Of a stretch of 64,000 nt of DNA, positions 11,790 through 23,572 are shown piece by piece. The stretch lies in NCBI GenBank assembly GCA_947652115.1, contig OX393574.1, positions 11,671,012-11,735,011 of the forward strand, read 5' to 3'. A program made the translations under genes and the position numbers. The notes under the pieces were generated by a model. It worked only from the letters and a program-made list of their open reading frames with translations, was not told the DNA's origin and searched no databases. Each line of letters opens with the position of its first letter. The stretch's first letter is position 1. This DNA comes from Blastomussa wellsi (taxonomy: Eukaryota; Cnidaria; Anthozoa; Scleractinia; Plerogyridae).

Positions 11790-12230
11790 TGGTGGACCAT
11801 ACGAACTTTGTATGTGATTTACGTGATATAATATGAGACAATGTATGAGAAAGGTTCGAAAATTGCCCTAAATTCTACGAGTAAAAAAGAATGCAAATAA
11901 AAATGACTTAACTTGTGTTTTGCTTGCGTTATTTTGATGTCTCTGTGGTCCTGGCATCGATTTAAAGACATTTCAGGCGAGTTTTACTTTCCCAGGTTTG
12001 CCTAAAAGTAAAGCAAACCTCAGAATGTAAACTTGCCTTAATGTCTTTTAATCGAATCCAGGACCACAGAGACACCAAAATAACGCAAGTAAAACACAGG
12101 TTAAGTCATTATTATTTGCATTCTTTTTCACACGTAGAATTTAGAGCAATTTTCGAACCTTTCTCGTACATTCCCTTACATTATGTCAAGTAAATCACAT
12201 ACAACGTATGAGCCGCCTGTGGTCCCACCA
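11790..12230. mobile_element. Long fold-back inverted repeat 1
   Basis: Two arms of about 210 bp pair around a small loop at 12002-12012 (the innermost pair is AGGTTTGC with GCAAACCT). Arm similarity is high but imperfect. No gene lies within. This is typical of Foldback-like or hairpin MITEs. Confidence 0.8.
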
Positions 12231-12670
12231 CATAACACGAACATTTTAGTAAAAAGTAAAGAATTAGTAATGAATGTACAGACCACAGTAAACATAAGGA
12301 AATCAATATAAACACAATTCATCCCGATTTAATTTAATTTAATTCATTCAAAATTTACGAACTGCAAAACAGTATTTTAAATGTTGTACGACAGCCGTAA
12401 TGATAAATGGAAGACAATTAAATTGTATTTTTGTTCAAGCGAACCACAATCATTTAATAGCTAAGAACGTCTCCCATTAAACTATTGATTCATTGAGATA
12501 CCTAAAAACAAAACTGCTTTTCAGGCAGATCAGAAATAATTCCATGATATAATTTACAAATGTAGAAACAAACAAGATAATTGTCAAGTCGAATCAATGA
12601 TTGTAGGTTTTTACCTTGCAAATTTGAAAACATGTTTTACAAATCTTGAGAGAGAGTTTTAAGGAATAAA

Positions 12671-13176
12671 TCTCTGGTTAAAAAGTTTAGAAATTACAAG
12701 GTTTAGGTTGCCAATCTGCAATCTTTGACAAGTGAAGGATTAAAAGCACGAACTTAAAATATGTACAGCGACAAGTGTGATAAAGACGGAAATACAATAA
12801 GAACAATAGACAATATTTTGAGGGAATAAAATATTAATTAAAATTTACAGTTGAATGGAATACTGCCTGGGTAATAATTTCGAGTTATTAACTGCTTCGC
12901 TTGTAATTGCAGTGTGCCAAGAATCTTGGTACACTACAATTGCATGTGAAGCAGATAATAACTCGAAACAATTACTCAGACAACACTCTATTCTACTAAA
13001 AATTTGAATTAGCATTTTATTCCCTCAAAAATATTTTCTATTGTTCTCATTGTATTTCCGTCTTTTTCACACTTATCACTGTGCATATTTTAAGTTCGCA
13101 CTTTTCATCCTGCACTTGTCAAAGATTGCAGACTGACAATCGAAAGCTTGTAATTTTTAAACTTTTTAACCAGAGA
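12671..13176. mobile_element. Long fold-back inverted repeat 2
   Basis: Arms of about 250 bp meet near 12922 with almost no loop (CCAAG..CTTGG centre). The outer ends read TCTCTGGTTAAAAAGTTTA and its complement. The arms have diverged by scattered substitutions and small indels, so this is a natural old palindrome and not a recent assembly fold. Confidence 0.8.
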
Positions 13177-13564
13177 CCTTGGTCTATTTTTGGGCCCATA
13201 CAAATGGAAATTGGAAAATTCCAATTTAAAGCAGATATCCCGAAACCTGATTTCATCGCCGACTTCATAGTTTCGGTTTCTTATTTTTTTCTTTGGAAAA
13301 TTGGAAATCGTAATTGATACTCGTAATTGATACTTGAATATATTTCACGCTGTACTGTCAATTTTTATGTTTAATTTATTTTTTTGACAAGTTGATTGTT
13401 TACTGTGGTCAGTATAACTGAAGATACTTAATTTATCCAGACTTCCAAGTGTTCCGTACGCATCGAGCCAGGCATCAGGATTTTACACAAGTATAACAAG
13501 CTCCAAATGTATGACAAGAGAACAGATGCAAAGACGCTTTCCTTAACGTGCACCTAGCCCCAAA

Positions 13565-13952
13565 ATATTTTTTTTCGCTAAAATAAACCTTAGCACCAGG
13601 TTCGGAACGCATTGCACCTTTCGTTTCTTCTTTTCACCAAATGCTGACTATTTATAGCATTCAAAAGTTACGAAGAATTGTGCTCCATTTGTTTCACAAC
13701 CGAGTCAGAAGGGACGCGAGTCTATTCCTGGGTTGACGTCACAAACTGATTTACAAAGACTTGATGCGATGTAAATCAATTTGTGACGTCAGCCCAGGAA
13801 AAGACCCACGCCCCTTCTGACTCGGCCGTACAACAAACGATGCTCAGTTTTTCGTAACTTTTTAATGATATACAAGCATTTGCTAAAAAGGAGAAACGAA
13901 AGGTGTAATGCGTTTCGAACTGGTGCGAAGGCTTATTTTAGAGAAAAAATAT
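13565..13952. mobile_element. Long fold-back inverted repeat 3
   Basis: Arms of about 190 bp centre near 13758. The inner part (about 13705-13826) pairs most closely and includes TTGACGTCA-type CRE-like palindromes on both arms. No coding sequence. Confidence 0.8.
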
Positions 13953-16400
13953 ATTCAGAAGTTAGGTCTGCTTTTACACGCAACAAACCTACGAATGTCC
14001 TCTGCGTTGTGATATTTGTTTTATTTCATGGTGTAAACCCTGGAGTATCAGTTATATCGTCGACTTATCGTGCAACGTATCGCCCGCGTATAGTCAAAAA
14101 TGAATTGTTGTAGGTGAATGGCGTATCTACAACCTGAGCAGAAGTTATCTTCAAAGTCAAGTGAAAAGATGTTTGTGAGCCTGAGTGTTCGTAAGCAGTG
14201 ATTAGAATGTCAGTGATCGTGAATTTCCATTGTTGTTAGCAAAATTGTGTCGATTCTTTCCGTTGTCAAAGTTCGTTCGTCGGTTTTAGAATCGTGAATA
14301 AGTCGTCTGCCCGTAATTGCTGCAATCGTTTGAGTAATGTTTGTTCTCAGTCAATATAAAGAACCAGTGTTCTAGAGTCAGTCGCTGAAAGCCGTTTGTG
14401 CTGTAAGTAGTTCGTTAAATAGAGTATCAGCTGGCAGTCAAGTAATTTACCAGTCAGGTATAGTTGCTAGTCAGTGACTTTAAGCAATGTGATTGTTGAA
14501 ATAACAATTTATCGTCGAGTTTTGTATTCAGTTAATCTCTTGTCCAGGGTTCCACCATGTAAACCCGCCGATGTATGGCGTGTTTGGCCAAGTGATTGGA
14601 AGGTACAATGATTTGGAGAGATGTGTTCGTTACATCAAAAACCCGAGCTTCTGTTCTCTTGTCCAGTACAGTACAATTCAGTTGATAAAGCAAACATGTG
14701 AATCTGTTAAGGCGACCGGCACTATTCAGTGTGCCGTATACAAAAAATGGATAAAACAATGCTTGGTGCAATTGTCTATCTTTAGAAAGGTATGGAATGG
14801 AATTGTTTAAGCACGAAGGCACACTAAAAATGGACGTTTCACCCCTTTCTTACACCCCCTCCCTCCCATGGACACAGTCTACTTTGCATAAAAGATTTGT
14901 GCATAATGGAACATAGTGAAATAATTACTCCTTTTGAAATCTGAAATTCACTGTGAAAATTACTCCTAGCAATTTTTTTTAGATATTGTAGTCTGACACC
15001 AGATAATTGGTTAAATAAATGCAGTTCAATTGAAAATGTTAATCCCTGAATTTCAGTGTTGATGTGTATGCCAAACTTTGTCAAAATTGAATTTTAAAAA
15101 TAAACTAAGATAGCTGAAGAGGCCATTCAAAATTGGTAATAATTCTTTTGGGATTTAAAATAATCAAAACTAACCGGCAAATTTCATTCTCTGGTCTTCT
15201 CTGGGAATCCCCCTTCATAGAACGCTTCGTGTTTAAACACAACGGTTTTCAACCATACTAATTATAAAGAAATTAAATTTGTTTTTTCGTCCGTTCGTTT
15301 CCCAAATCGTCGCTCGTCATGCAGTGCCACCTTAACAAGTACATTCTTCGACATCAACTGAGGCAATAATCAATGCTAAAGTGCCGATTGTTTTGCAGAC
15401 ATGAAAAGTTAACATATATAAAGGGAATAATTCTCACGATTAAAAACCCGACATAAATAATCCAATAAATTTTAATAATCGAATCAAGACAATTTATAAT
15501 TTCTTCTGCGTGAGTTCAATTTGGTCAAAATCATAAGCAACTGGCGCAAATCAAGTGATCACCGAGGTTTGCAACACGTCCCGATTAGGTCTGCAAAAGA
15601 ATCGGTGAAATGGTGGCTGAAGTGTAAACTGTACTTAAATTGAAACGAGTACTTTGTACCAACTCCCAGTCGCCAGTTTGCAAATTTTGATTTAGCTACA
15701 GAAAATCAATAATTTATCTTCATAATATTTGGTAAACCAGAAGCGAAGTTCTCTTGCAAATATAGACCTGACTGATCAGCCACCATTTCATTAAGTTATT
15801 TTACAATTCCAAAGTTCTTATCTTTTAAGAATTTCCTCTTATTTCTGTGATTCCAGTTCGTCCATTGTCCATGCTTCGTAACTCTTCTTTCCTCCTTGTA
15901 ATGTTTGCTGTCGTTTCTAAAAGAAAAAATCACGAATTCAAAGATCAGCAAATGTTCAGGTATGTTTAAAACAGCATATGACAAAACCATTAACAGTCCC
16001 TAGCCTATCTAATTAACTGGCGCTCTTTGAAACACTCTGGTATCTGCAAAATTACGAGAATTTTAAAAGGAAAACTTGACAAAATAGTTGCGAATTTTCA
16101 CCAAGTTGAGCCCAAAAATTGTTATTTCGGTACACGCTTTCGGCTTTTAACAGGTAAATATAATCGACGAAAGAGCATCCCTCGATATAATTATTCTTGT
16201 GTATCTTAAAGCCTCGGCCAACTTCAGCCTTCGGTTACGTTCGACCGTTGAACAAATAAACCGTTTATAAAAGGTTCGATTAAGTATTTCGCAGCTCTAT
16301 TTTTTTTACAAAGAAATTAAACGCTGCAATATCGCAAACGAAGCAATTTGTGCAGATACAACTCAGAGCGAATAGCAAGCGTACGTGTTCACTCTAGGAC
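13953..16400. other. Non-coding stretch
   Basis: About 2.4 kb without a supportable gene. A degenerate run of CAGTCA-like phrases lies at about 14390-14480. A GCCACCTTAAC sequence at about 15330 resembles a terminus of the TIR family at 16894. The remaining frames are short and random-looking. Confidence 0.4.
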
Positions 16401-16893
16401 TTCGGTAACACTCGTACATTCGAGGAGTCTTCTAGACAAAATTAAAAGAATATATGGCAAAATCGGTGCTTACCTTCTAAGACATAGAGCGAGGAAGGCT
16501 TTCCAAGCTTCAAATCCGCCATGCATCAAGCATCTTCTTCCTTCAAGAGTTAAAACGGGACCACACCGGACGACACGTCTTCACACATGCACGACCTGCT
16601 TGGTTTGAAGCACGTGTTACAATTTGTCATGAATATGGATTACACTCACAGATACGACACATTTGGCGCGGATTTACTTTTCGCACACGTTTTCCGGAAG
16701 CGAATCACAAACCACGGAAATATAAAGCAGTTTACTCATCTATGTTGTAAGAAATTGTAATCATCATTTCATCTTGTTTTCTGCTCGGTTTAAAAATGGT
16801 TAAGGGAAAAAATCCTCAACAAACACTTCTTTTACTAATGTAACAAGTGGCGGTTCTGGTAAAACGTTGGGACAAATGGAACTGTAACGGAAT

Positions 16894-17417
16894 TAAGGTG
16901 GCTCACCTTAGTTTTTCAGAACCACACCAACCTGAAGCTAAATGTGGAGTGTTGTCATTGTGATACCATCAGGGCTTCAGATCTCAACTTGAAAATGTCA
17001 GCCTGACTTGTTCAAGATCTGTCCTTGTGATTTTGAAGAAGCTAAGTTGATGAAAACTATTTGCGGCGACCCTCTTTCTTAAACAGGTTGCGTAATATCC
17101 TTCTCTTTATGTTATAGGAGCATTTCCTGTATGGCTTAAAGAACTTAGTAATAATTTTGTGGCCATTTTACTAAAAAGGCTGGAAAATGTCTGTGACAGT
17201 CCCTTTAATACTTCACTGTCTTGGGTCGATCGGTCAAGATTTTTCGAACATTTACTAGAGATAGAATAATGTTTCCAAAAATTTAGATTTGACACCTGGT
17301 TTTATTTAATTTTTTGAAATATTATTCAATATCTAATAAATGTGTGAAAAATCTTGTTCTACCGACCCAAGACAGTGGGTTGAAGTTGTTCTAAAAAACT
17401 CAGATGAGCCACCCTAG
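16894..17417. mobile_element. TIR element, TAAGGTGGCTC family (copy in unit 1)
   Basis: The left end, TAAGGTGGCTCACCTTAG, and the complement of the right end, TAGGGTGGCTCATCTGAG, form an imperfect terminal repeat of about 27 bp around roughly 520 bp of non-coding DNA. The element was already in place before the tandem duplication, since both units carry it. Confidence 0.65.
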
Positions 17418-18077
17418 TAACAAAAAACGCGCGAAACGTGCCCTAAACGAAAAAAATTACATAACAAAATCGTAATTTTCATAAAGCAAAGGTTCAATTC
17501 TACAGTTTTGCAAAGTGCTGCAAAAGTTTGCGAGCAAAAAATTCCCTTGGAAAAAAACGCGAAGTTTTCTAAGTAGAATCCGAACCTCCACCACTTCTCT
17601 CACCGATCCGACGATCTGTCACTGAGCCACACAGACACGCTGTATTTATCCATACAACTGAACTGTATAAGTCATAAATATTCCTTAGCTTTTCCAAAAT
17701 CTTTCGCACGTTTTATTGAAGTCTCGTCACAGCTTTAATCCTATTTTATCTCCGACCGAAGTAGTACTTTTTCTTTTAATTCCTATAAATGGTACACGCC
17801 CTTGATTCTCCGTGTAAAATTTGTTGATCGTTTGTTTCTAGCTGCCTTTTTGTTAACCTAGAGAGTTTTATAATGGTGTTGTTTACTGCATTGAGAAGAC
17901 GATCACGTAAATATTCAGTCCTTTAGGTATAAGCATGATAGAAATGAAAGGAGGCTATGGGGATGTCGGGTAGCGAAATTTTTTGGCGGTATGGGGATGC
18001 AGGTTTTCATAGGTAAGGTGGAAGCGTTATACCTATGTTGACAGCATGGAGCTTGATAAGATTATGTAGTTGTCTAA

Positions 18078-18454
18078 GGCCCGGTTCAGACGCCGATCTT
18101 TTCATGAGCCGAACTTAATTCCTTGAATTAAGTACATGAAGAGATCGGCGTCTGAATCAATTTGGAACGGCTATTCCAATTTGGAACGGCTCACCCGTTC
18201 TTCCCGCCTGGCTTGGCCGAGAATTTCGCCTTGGAAAGGCTTTGATTTAGACGCCGTACTTTTTATGTGCCGATCCTAATGCATAAAATATGATAATGTA
18301 CTGCTGACCACTTTGACTGGTTTTACTGGAACTTTATTAGGAACGGCCAAAAAAACGGCGTCTGAATCAACAGGCATACTTTTTAAATTAATTTGGGTCG
18401 GTCCAAATTCCAATTGAGTTCGGCTCATGAACAGTTCGGCGTCTGAACTGGGCC
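18078..18454. mobile_element. MITE with TAA target duplication, 377 bp
   Basis: About 45-bp terminal inverted repeats start GGCCCGGTTCAGACGCCGA on the left and GGCCCAGTTCAGACGCCGA on the complement of the right. They are flanked by TAA at 18075-18077 and 18455-18457. Internal copies of the GACGCCG phrase are present. Structure and TWA duplication suggest a PIF/Harbinger-type non-autonomous element. It is absent from duplication unit 2. Confidence 0.85.
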
Positions 18455-18712
18455 TAATTGTCTATCTTTAATTACGTCATGCTACGTATGTGAATTCAAG
18501 CTAAGTGTGCCGTGGTAAAGTCGTTTTGTTTAGAGAAAAAGCCTATTCTTTCGATTCTCAGCAGTTGGAACATTAGTGGTGGTTATGTGGAAGTATAATA
18601 GCTCATGAGTCAAAGGTAGTCGCTACATTTGTGCCATTCAAAAGGACACAAATATGGCGTCTTCATACTGAGCTTTGTAAATTTGCGTGGAACGTTTCGC
18701 GAACGCAACAGC

Positions 18713-19589
18713 ACAAGCCTAAGACTTGGAGAAATTGTTTATTTATTTATCACCTGCACTATCTGAAATTCTTAGCTTCTGAAGATGAATTGTTTCGAAT
18801 TTAGTTTTTTATTACGTGACAGTGAAAACCAGCAATAACTCCATTCCTGGTATTGAAAAAGAAACCATAGTCGAAAGTCGAAAACGTGTTTTTTCTATTT
18901 CTGTACATGTGTAACGACGTTAATGACGATTGTAATTGATCGGCTGCATGAAGAGATAAAACGTTCAAAATAAAAAATACAACTCGCTGCTTTACGGCTG
19001 AATTACAAGAGATAAAAGACCTCACGCCCTAGATCTCGGATTGCGTGAGAATAAAATACAGATTGACATAAATTTCTTGTATTTCACACTATATCAACTA
19101 TTTACAATATTTAATTTCTTCTCTCCTCTGACAAGACAGCAAATGACAAGAGCATGGTCGCTTATTCAGCGGTTATAAGATAAGATTATTCAGATGTTAA
19201 ATCGTAGGCTGCTGATATAGCTTTCCAAGTCCTTAATTACTATGATTATTGCATAAACATTATTTTAAAATACGCATCGTTTTAAAGCTTCACTGCTTGT
19301 CTTACTCCTCTGCTATATTTCAGACGGAAGGTAACAGGCAACGAATTTAATTTTTTCCACTGAACGCTATATCTTTGTACCGTGCTATAAGTGGTGCTAA
19401 CAGGCAGATATGCTGACCACACGATAGTGATTATTTCGTTGAATGTAACAGGAATATCGTCTCACTGACACTGATGGCTAACAGAACTACAAAGATTCGG
19501 CAAGATTTGCCCCAATAAAAACGCATCTTTTGTAAAATGAACGCTGGCTGGCATTCGGTACATGTTAAATTTTCAATTTGATGGTATAA
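18713..19589. other. 3' flank of GPCR 1, non-coding
   Basis: Aligned with 22672-23572 in unit 2 at high identity. It contains no gene; conservation reflects the recent duplication. It is the downstream (3') side of the receptor gene. Confidence 0.5.
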
Positions 19590-20519
19590 CTAACTTGATA
19601 GGCAGAAACACTTTTTTATTATTTCTTTAACTGCTTGCCTTACACCTCTGATTTTCCAATAATAAAGAAACGGGTTAAGAGATGAATTAAACGTAACAAG
19701 GGACAACGTTAGTTCCCAAACAAGGGCAAGAGACTCCGTGACATCATCGGTCAAAGCGACAACAACTGTTGCTATACCGAATGGAAGATAACATGCAACT
19801 AATGCAATTTGCACCCACAATGCACTGTAAACTGTTCTTCTGTATCCTGCTACATTCTTTGGAGTTTCTCCTCTGCTTGTTTGCTGTCCTTGAGGAACAA
19901 GGTTCTGTACACGAAATCGGTGATGGCGAAGCGTAAGAAAGATTTTCGTGTAACAGAAGGTTGAGGTTACTATACCAACCAATACACCTATACAGAGGAT
20001 TGCTGTAGTGATAAAATAGTTGTAGAGGTACGTCAGTGCAGTGGCGCTGCTAAGAAGCCAAAAAAGAATTATAGTGATCCAAACTCTCTTCAAAGATACC
20101 ATCTGTTTGTATCTTGTTCCTAACATCAGGGCAAGAAGTCTGTCCACACTTATTGCAGTCAAAGTTAATCCTGAAACTCCACAGAAAACTACAGCTGCGA
20201 TTTTAGAAATAGTTTCAAGGTAGTAACAACGTTTGGAGTTTTCTGAAGACATTAAAAATGAAATGTAGAGAGGCTGCAGAATAAGACCCACGCATAGATC
20301 GGTGCTCGAAAGACAACGAAACAGAAGCCTTGATGACACATGAAGGGACGTCACTTTCGAAAAAGCAATAATGATCACAGCATTCCCCAAAAATGCAGTG
20401 ATGGATATTAGAATGTTTAATGTTGAAACAAATATGTTTAGATGTATTCCAATATTCTTCGCTGAGCAAAAGAACTCTTGAGCAGAGGTGCAGTTTCTAT
20501 CTTCAGGAAACTCGGCCAT
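19590..20519 (-). CDS. Class A (rhodopsin-like) GPCR, orphan, intronless (GPCR 1)
   Basis: A complete 309-residue single-exon receptor, expected in the plasma membrane and signalling through G proteins; the ligand is unknown. Seven hydrophobic segments are visible. N46 (TM1, FLGN), D74 (TM2, SSTDL), W154 (TM4) and N282-P283 with Tyr (TM7, NPFLY) match class A landmarks. The DRY motif reads DRL (D126-R127), and the CWxP toggle reads CYLP (Y244). Position 3.25 is Glu, not Cys, and the second extracellular loop is very short, as in the melanocortin/adenosine-like (MECA) receptors, so the standard TM3-ECL2 disulfide is probably absent. One N-terminal N-linked glycosylation sequon (NCT) and a short Cys-containing tail are present. 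The start matches the start of its paralogues. 296 of 309 residues match GPCR 2. Confidence 0.93.
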   Translation of the reverse strand: MAEFPEDRNCTSAQEFFCSAKNIGIHLNIFVSTLNILISITAFLGNAVIIIAFSKVTSLHVSSRLLFRCLSSTDLCVGLILQPLYISFLMSSENSKRCYYLETISKIAAVVFCGVSGLTLTAISVDRLLALMLGTRYKQMVSLKRVWITIILFWLLSSATALTYLYNYFITTAILCIGVLVGIVTSTFCYTKIFLTLRHHRFRVQNLVPQGQQTSRGETPKNVAGYRRTVYSALWVQIALVACYLPFGIATVVVALTDDVTESLALVWELTLSLVTFNSSLNPFLYYWKIRGVRQAVKEIIKKCFCLSS

Positions 20520-20580
20520 TTTCGTTTCCGTAGATTAAATGCTGTAGGCTTCACAAATGAGTGAACAAGGTAGCCCCACG

Positions 20581-20588
20581 TTTTCATA
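20581..20588 (-). promoter_or_regulatory. Degenerate TATA position of GPCR 1
   Basis: Reads TATGAAAA on the coding strand, 62-69 bp upstream of the ATG. The duplicate gene has TATAAAAA at the same position, so the paralogues differ by one base in this presumed core promoter element. Confidence 0.4.
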
Positions 20589-20984
20589 GCTCAGGATCGA
20601 TCTGGATTTGTCATGATCGAAAGAATTTTATCTCCTAATCATTCATCGTGTTGACAACATTTTCCGATGGTTGTAAAAAGATTATAATCAGCTCCTGAAG
20701 TTGGAGTGACCTATGAAATAAAATCAGCGCAAAAATTACCGTGTAAGTGCGAATAGATAAAAGGAATAGAGTAGTTTTCAATTTAGTGTCGGAAGCAATC
20801 TGCGAGCTGTTTTTTGTTTAGCATTACAACGCTCAGTGAATGGTTTAAAGTTCTCGCGTCACTTTTTTAACCAATCAAAAAAAAAAACAAAACAAAACCA
20901 ACAGTGACTCACGCTGTGAAAACAAGAAACGGAAGAGCTGCTAATATCACCACTCATACCTTTTATGCAAATATGTGAACTGCC

Positions 20985-21281
20985 TGGAGGTGGTCAATTG
21001 TCTATTCATGAAACATTGTCATTGTACCAAGTGATGTAAATGCGACTGTTCATTGCCTCTCGATGCCCATCGATGAATCACAGACCATTCTAATGAAATT
21101 CAAAAGGCGTCTCAGTTATAAGCATCATTATCAGTTTCAAAATGTTAGACCTAAGAAATTATTAGATGCAGCAAAATATCTTGTGGACACAAGTGATTTA
21201 TTCAAAAGTGAAGACATACAACTGCAAAATGCTAGAAATGTTGAGTAATACCATGAGGTTGCTCTAAGGAGCCTTTGATTA
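20985..21281 (+). pseudogene. Helitron-type replicase fragment (DUF6570-like), unit 1
   Basis: The plus-strand frame includes phrases such as VPSDVNATVHCLSMP, ESQTI, KRRLSYKHHYQFQNVRP and LVDTSDLFKSEDIQL. These match the pattern I know from the DUF6570 region that precedes the Helitron_like_N domain (GN.V.VP.DV...L......TQTIP.K.KR.L......VRP..V..AL..L....LY). A one-base deletion near 21010 and a TAA stop at 21246-21248, where unit 2 has a Ser codon, show that it is dead. The rest of the Rep/helicase is absent. The family call is from memory of the pattern. Confidence 0.6.
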
Positions 21282-21390
21282 TCATAATTTTGGAAATGTC
21301 AAAAACATACATAGATCTTTTAGAAACTGAACAAAAATGGTTTTATTTTTTAGAGCAGTACTCGACAAATGATTAGAACCCACTAGGAAG

Positions 21391-21513
21391 TGAGGATGGC
21401 CGGCTAACGATGGCGACGATGGAAACGGATTGTGATACTGTGATATTTTGAAAAGGCGTCAGGATGTCAGTATCTCAGTTAAAGGTTTTTTGACTCGAAT
21501 ATCGTTGAAATTC
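21391..21513 (+). repeat. Junction segment between duplication units
   Basis: Together with the preceding 90 bp it is repeated at about 28400-28615 (AACGGATTGTGATA, TCAGTTAAAG phrases) and ends in ATATCGTTGAAATTCT. The same 16 bases occur at the start of the duplicated module at 28600 and again at 31818. This shared short sequence is a candidate recombination point. Confidence 0.55.
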
Positions 21514-22008
21514 TTCGGTAACACTCGTACATTCGAGAAGTCTTCTAGACAAAATTAAAAGAATATATTGCAAAAACAGTGCTTACCTTCGAAAAAATAG
21601 AGCGAGGAAGGCTTTCCAAGCTTCAAATCCGCCATGCATCAAGCATCTTCTTCCTTCAAGAGCTAAAACGCGACCACACCCGACGACACGTCTTCACACA
21701 TGCACGACCTGCTTGGTTTGAAGCACGTGTTATAATTTGTCATGAATATGGATTACACTCACAGATACGACACAAATTTGGCGCGGATTTGGTTTGCGCA
21801 CACGTTTTCCGGAAGCGAATCACAAACCACGGAAATATAAAGCAGTTTACTCATCTATGTTGTAAGAAATTGTAATCATCATTTCATCTTGTTTTCTGCT
21901 CGGTTTAAAAATGGTTAAGGGAAAAAATCCTCAACAAACACCTCTTTTACTAATGTAACAAGTGGCGGATCTGGTAAAACGTTGGGACAAATGGAACTGT
22001 AACGGAAT

Positions 22009-22522
22009 TAAGGTGGCTCACCTTAGTTTTTCAGAACCACACCAACCTGAAGCTAAGTGTGGAGTGTTGTCATTGTGATACCATCAGGGCTTCAGATCTC
22101 AACTTGAAAATGTCAGCCTGACTTGTTCAAGATCTGTCCTTGTGATTTTGAAGAAGCTAAGTTGATGAAAACTATTTGCGGCGACCCTCTTTCTTAAACA
22201 GGTTGCGTGATATCCTTCCCTTTATGTTATAGGAGCATTTCCTGTATGGCTTAAAGAACTTAGTCATAATTTTGTGGCCATTTTACTAAAAAGGCTGGAA
22301 AATGTCTGTGACAGTCCCTTTATTACTTCACTGTCTTGGGTCGATCGGTCAAGATTTTTCTAACATTTACTAGAGATAGAATAATGTTTCCAAAAATGTT
22401 GATTTGACACCTTGTTTTATTTAATTTTTTTGAAATAATAATCTTTAATAAATGTGTGAAAAATCTTGCTCTACCTACCCAAGAGAGTGGGTTGGTGTGG
22501 AGCCACAGATGAGTCACCCCAG
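22009..22522. mobile_element. TIR element, TAAGGTGGCTC family (copy in unit 2)
   Basis: Duplicate of the element at 16894-17417. The right terminus has accumulated changes (GAGTCACCCCAG). Confidence 0.6.
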
Positions 22523-23572
22523 TAACAGTAATTTACGAGCGTCTAGATTTCAAAATTTTCTGGGGGAGGATGCCCCCCCGAGCCCCCTAGAAAGTTGCGC
22601 CACTGGCGCTCATTTTCAAGCCCCCCCACTTTCAAATAAGCTCCGCCGTCCCTGCGAACGGCACACCGCACAGGCCTAAGACTTGGAGAAATTGTTTATT
22701 TATTTATCACCCTCACTATCTGAAATTCTTAGCTTCTGAAGATGAATTGTTTCGAATTTAGTTTTTTATTACGTGACAATGAAAACCAGCAATAACTCCA
22801 TTCCTGGTATTGAAAAAGAAACCATAGTCGAAAGTCGAAAACGTGTTTTTTCTATTTTCTGTACATGTGTAATGACGTTAATGACGATTGTAATTGATCG
22901 GCTGCATGAAGAGATAAAACGTTTATTAAAACACAACTCGCAGCTTTACGGCTGAATTACAAGAGATAAAAGACCTCACGCTCTAGATCTCGGATTGCGT
23001 GAGAATAAAATACAGACTGACATAAATTTCTTGTATTTCACACTATATCAACTATTTACAACATTTAATTTCTTCTCTCCTCTGACAAAACAGCAAATGA
23101 CAAGAGCATGGTCTCTTATTCAGCGGTTATTAGATAAGGTTATTCAGATGTCAAAATTACCAAGGTTTGGGTAAACATTCTAAATCGTAGGCTGCTGATA
23201 TAGCTTTCCAAGTCCTTAATTACTATGATTATTGCATAAACATTATTTTAAAATACGCATCGTTTTAAAGCTTCACTGCTTGTCTTACTCCTCTGCTATA
23301 TTTCAGACGGAAGGTAACAGACAAGGAATTTAATTTTTACCACTGAACGCTATATCTCTGTACCGTGCTATAAGTGGTGTTAACAGTCAGATTTGCTGAC
23401 CACACGATAGTGATAATTTCGATGAATTTAACAGGAATATCGTCTCACTGACGCTGGTGGCTAAAAGAACTACAAAGATTCGGCAAGATTTGCCCCAATA
23501 AAAACGAATCTTTTGTAAAATGAACTCTGGCTGGCATTCGGTACATGATAAAGTTTCAATTTGATGGTATAA

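Larger units (their letters stand above)
16401..21390 (+). repeat. Tandem segmental duplication, unit 1
   Basis: Homologous, in the same order and orientation, to 21514-25330. It carries a GPCR gene, a TIR element and a Helitron-type fragment. Relative to unit 2 it contains an additional segment of about 1.3 kb (17420-18712) that includes a second TIR element. DNA similarity outside that segment is high (mostly isolated substitutions). Confidence 0.9.

Noticed and set aside
20041..20223. A 60-codon antisense frame present at the same place in five GPCR genes (also 24024, 37197, 41520, 51803)
   Set aside because: Conserved only because the receptor coding strand is conserved; composition is not protein-like.
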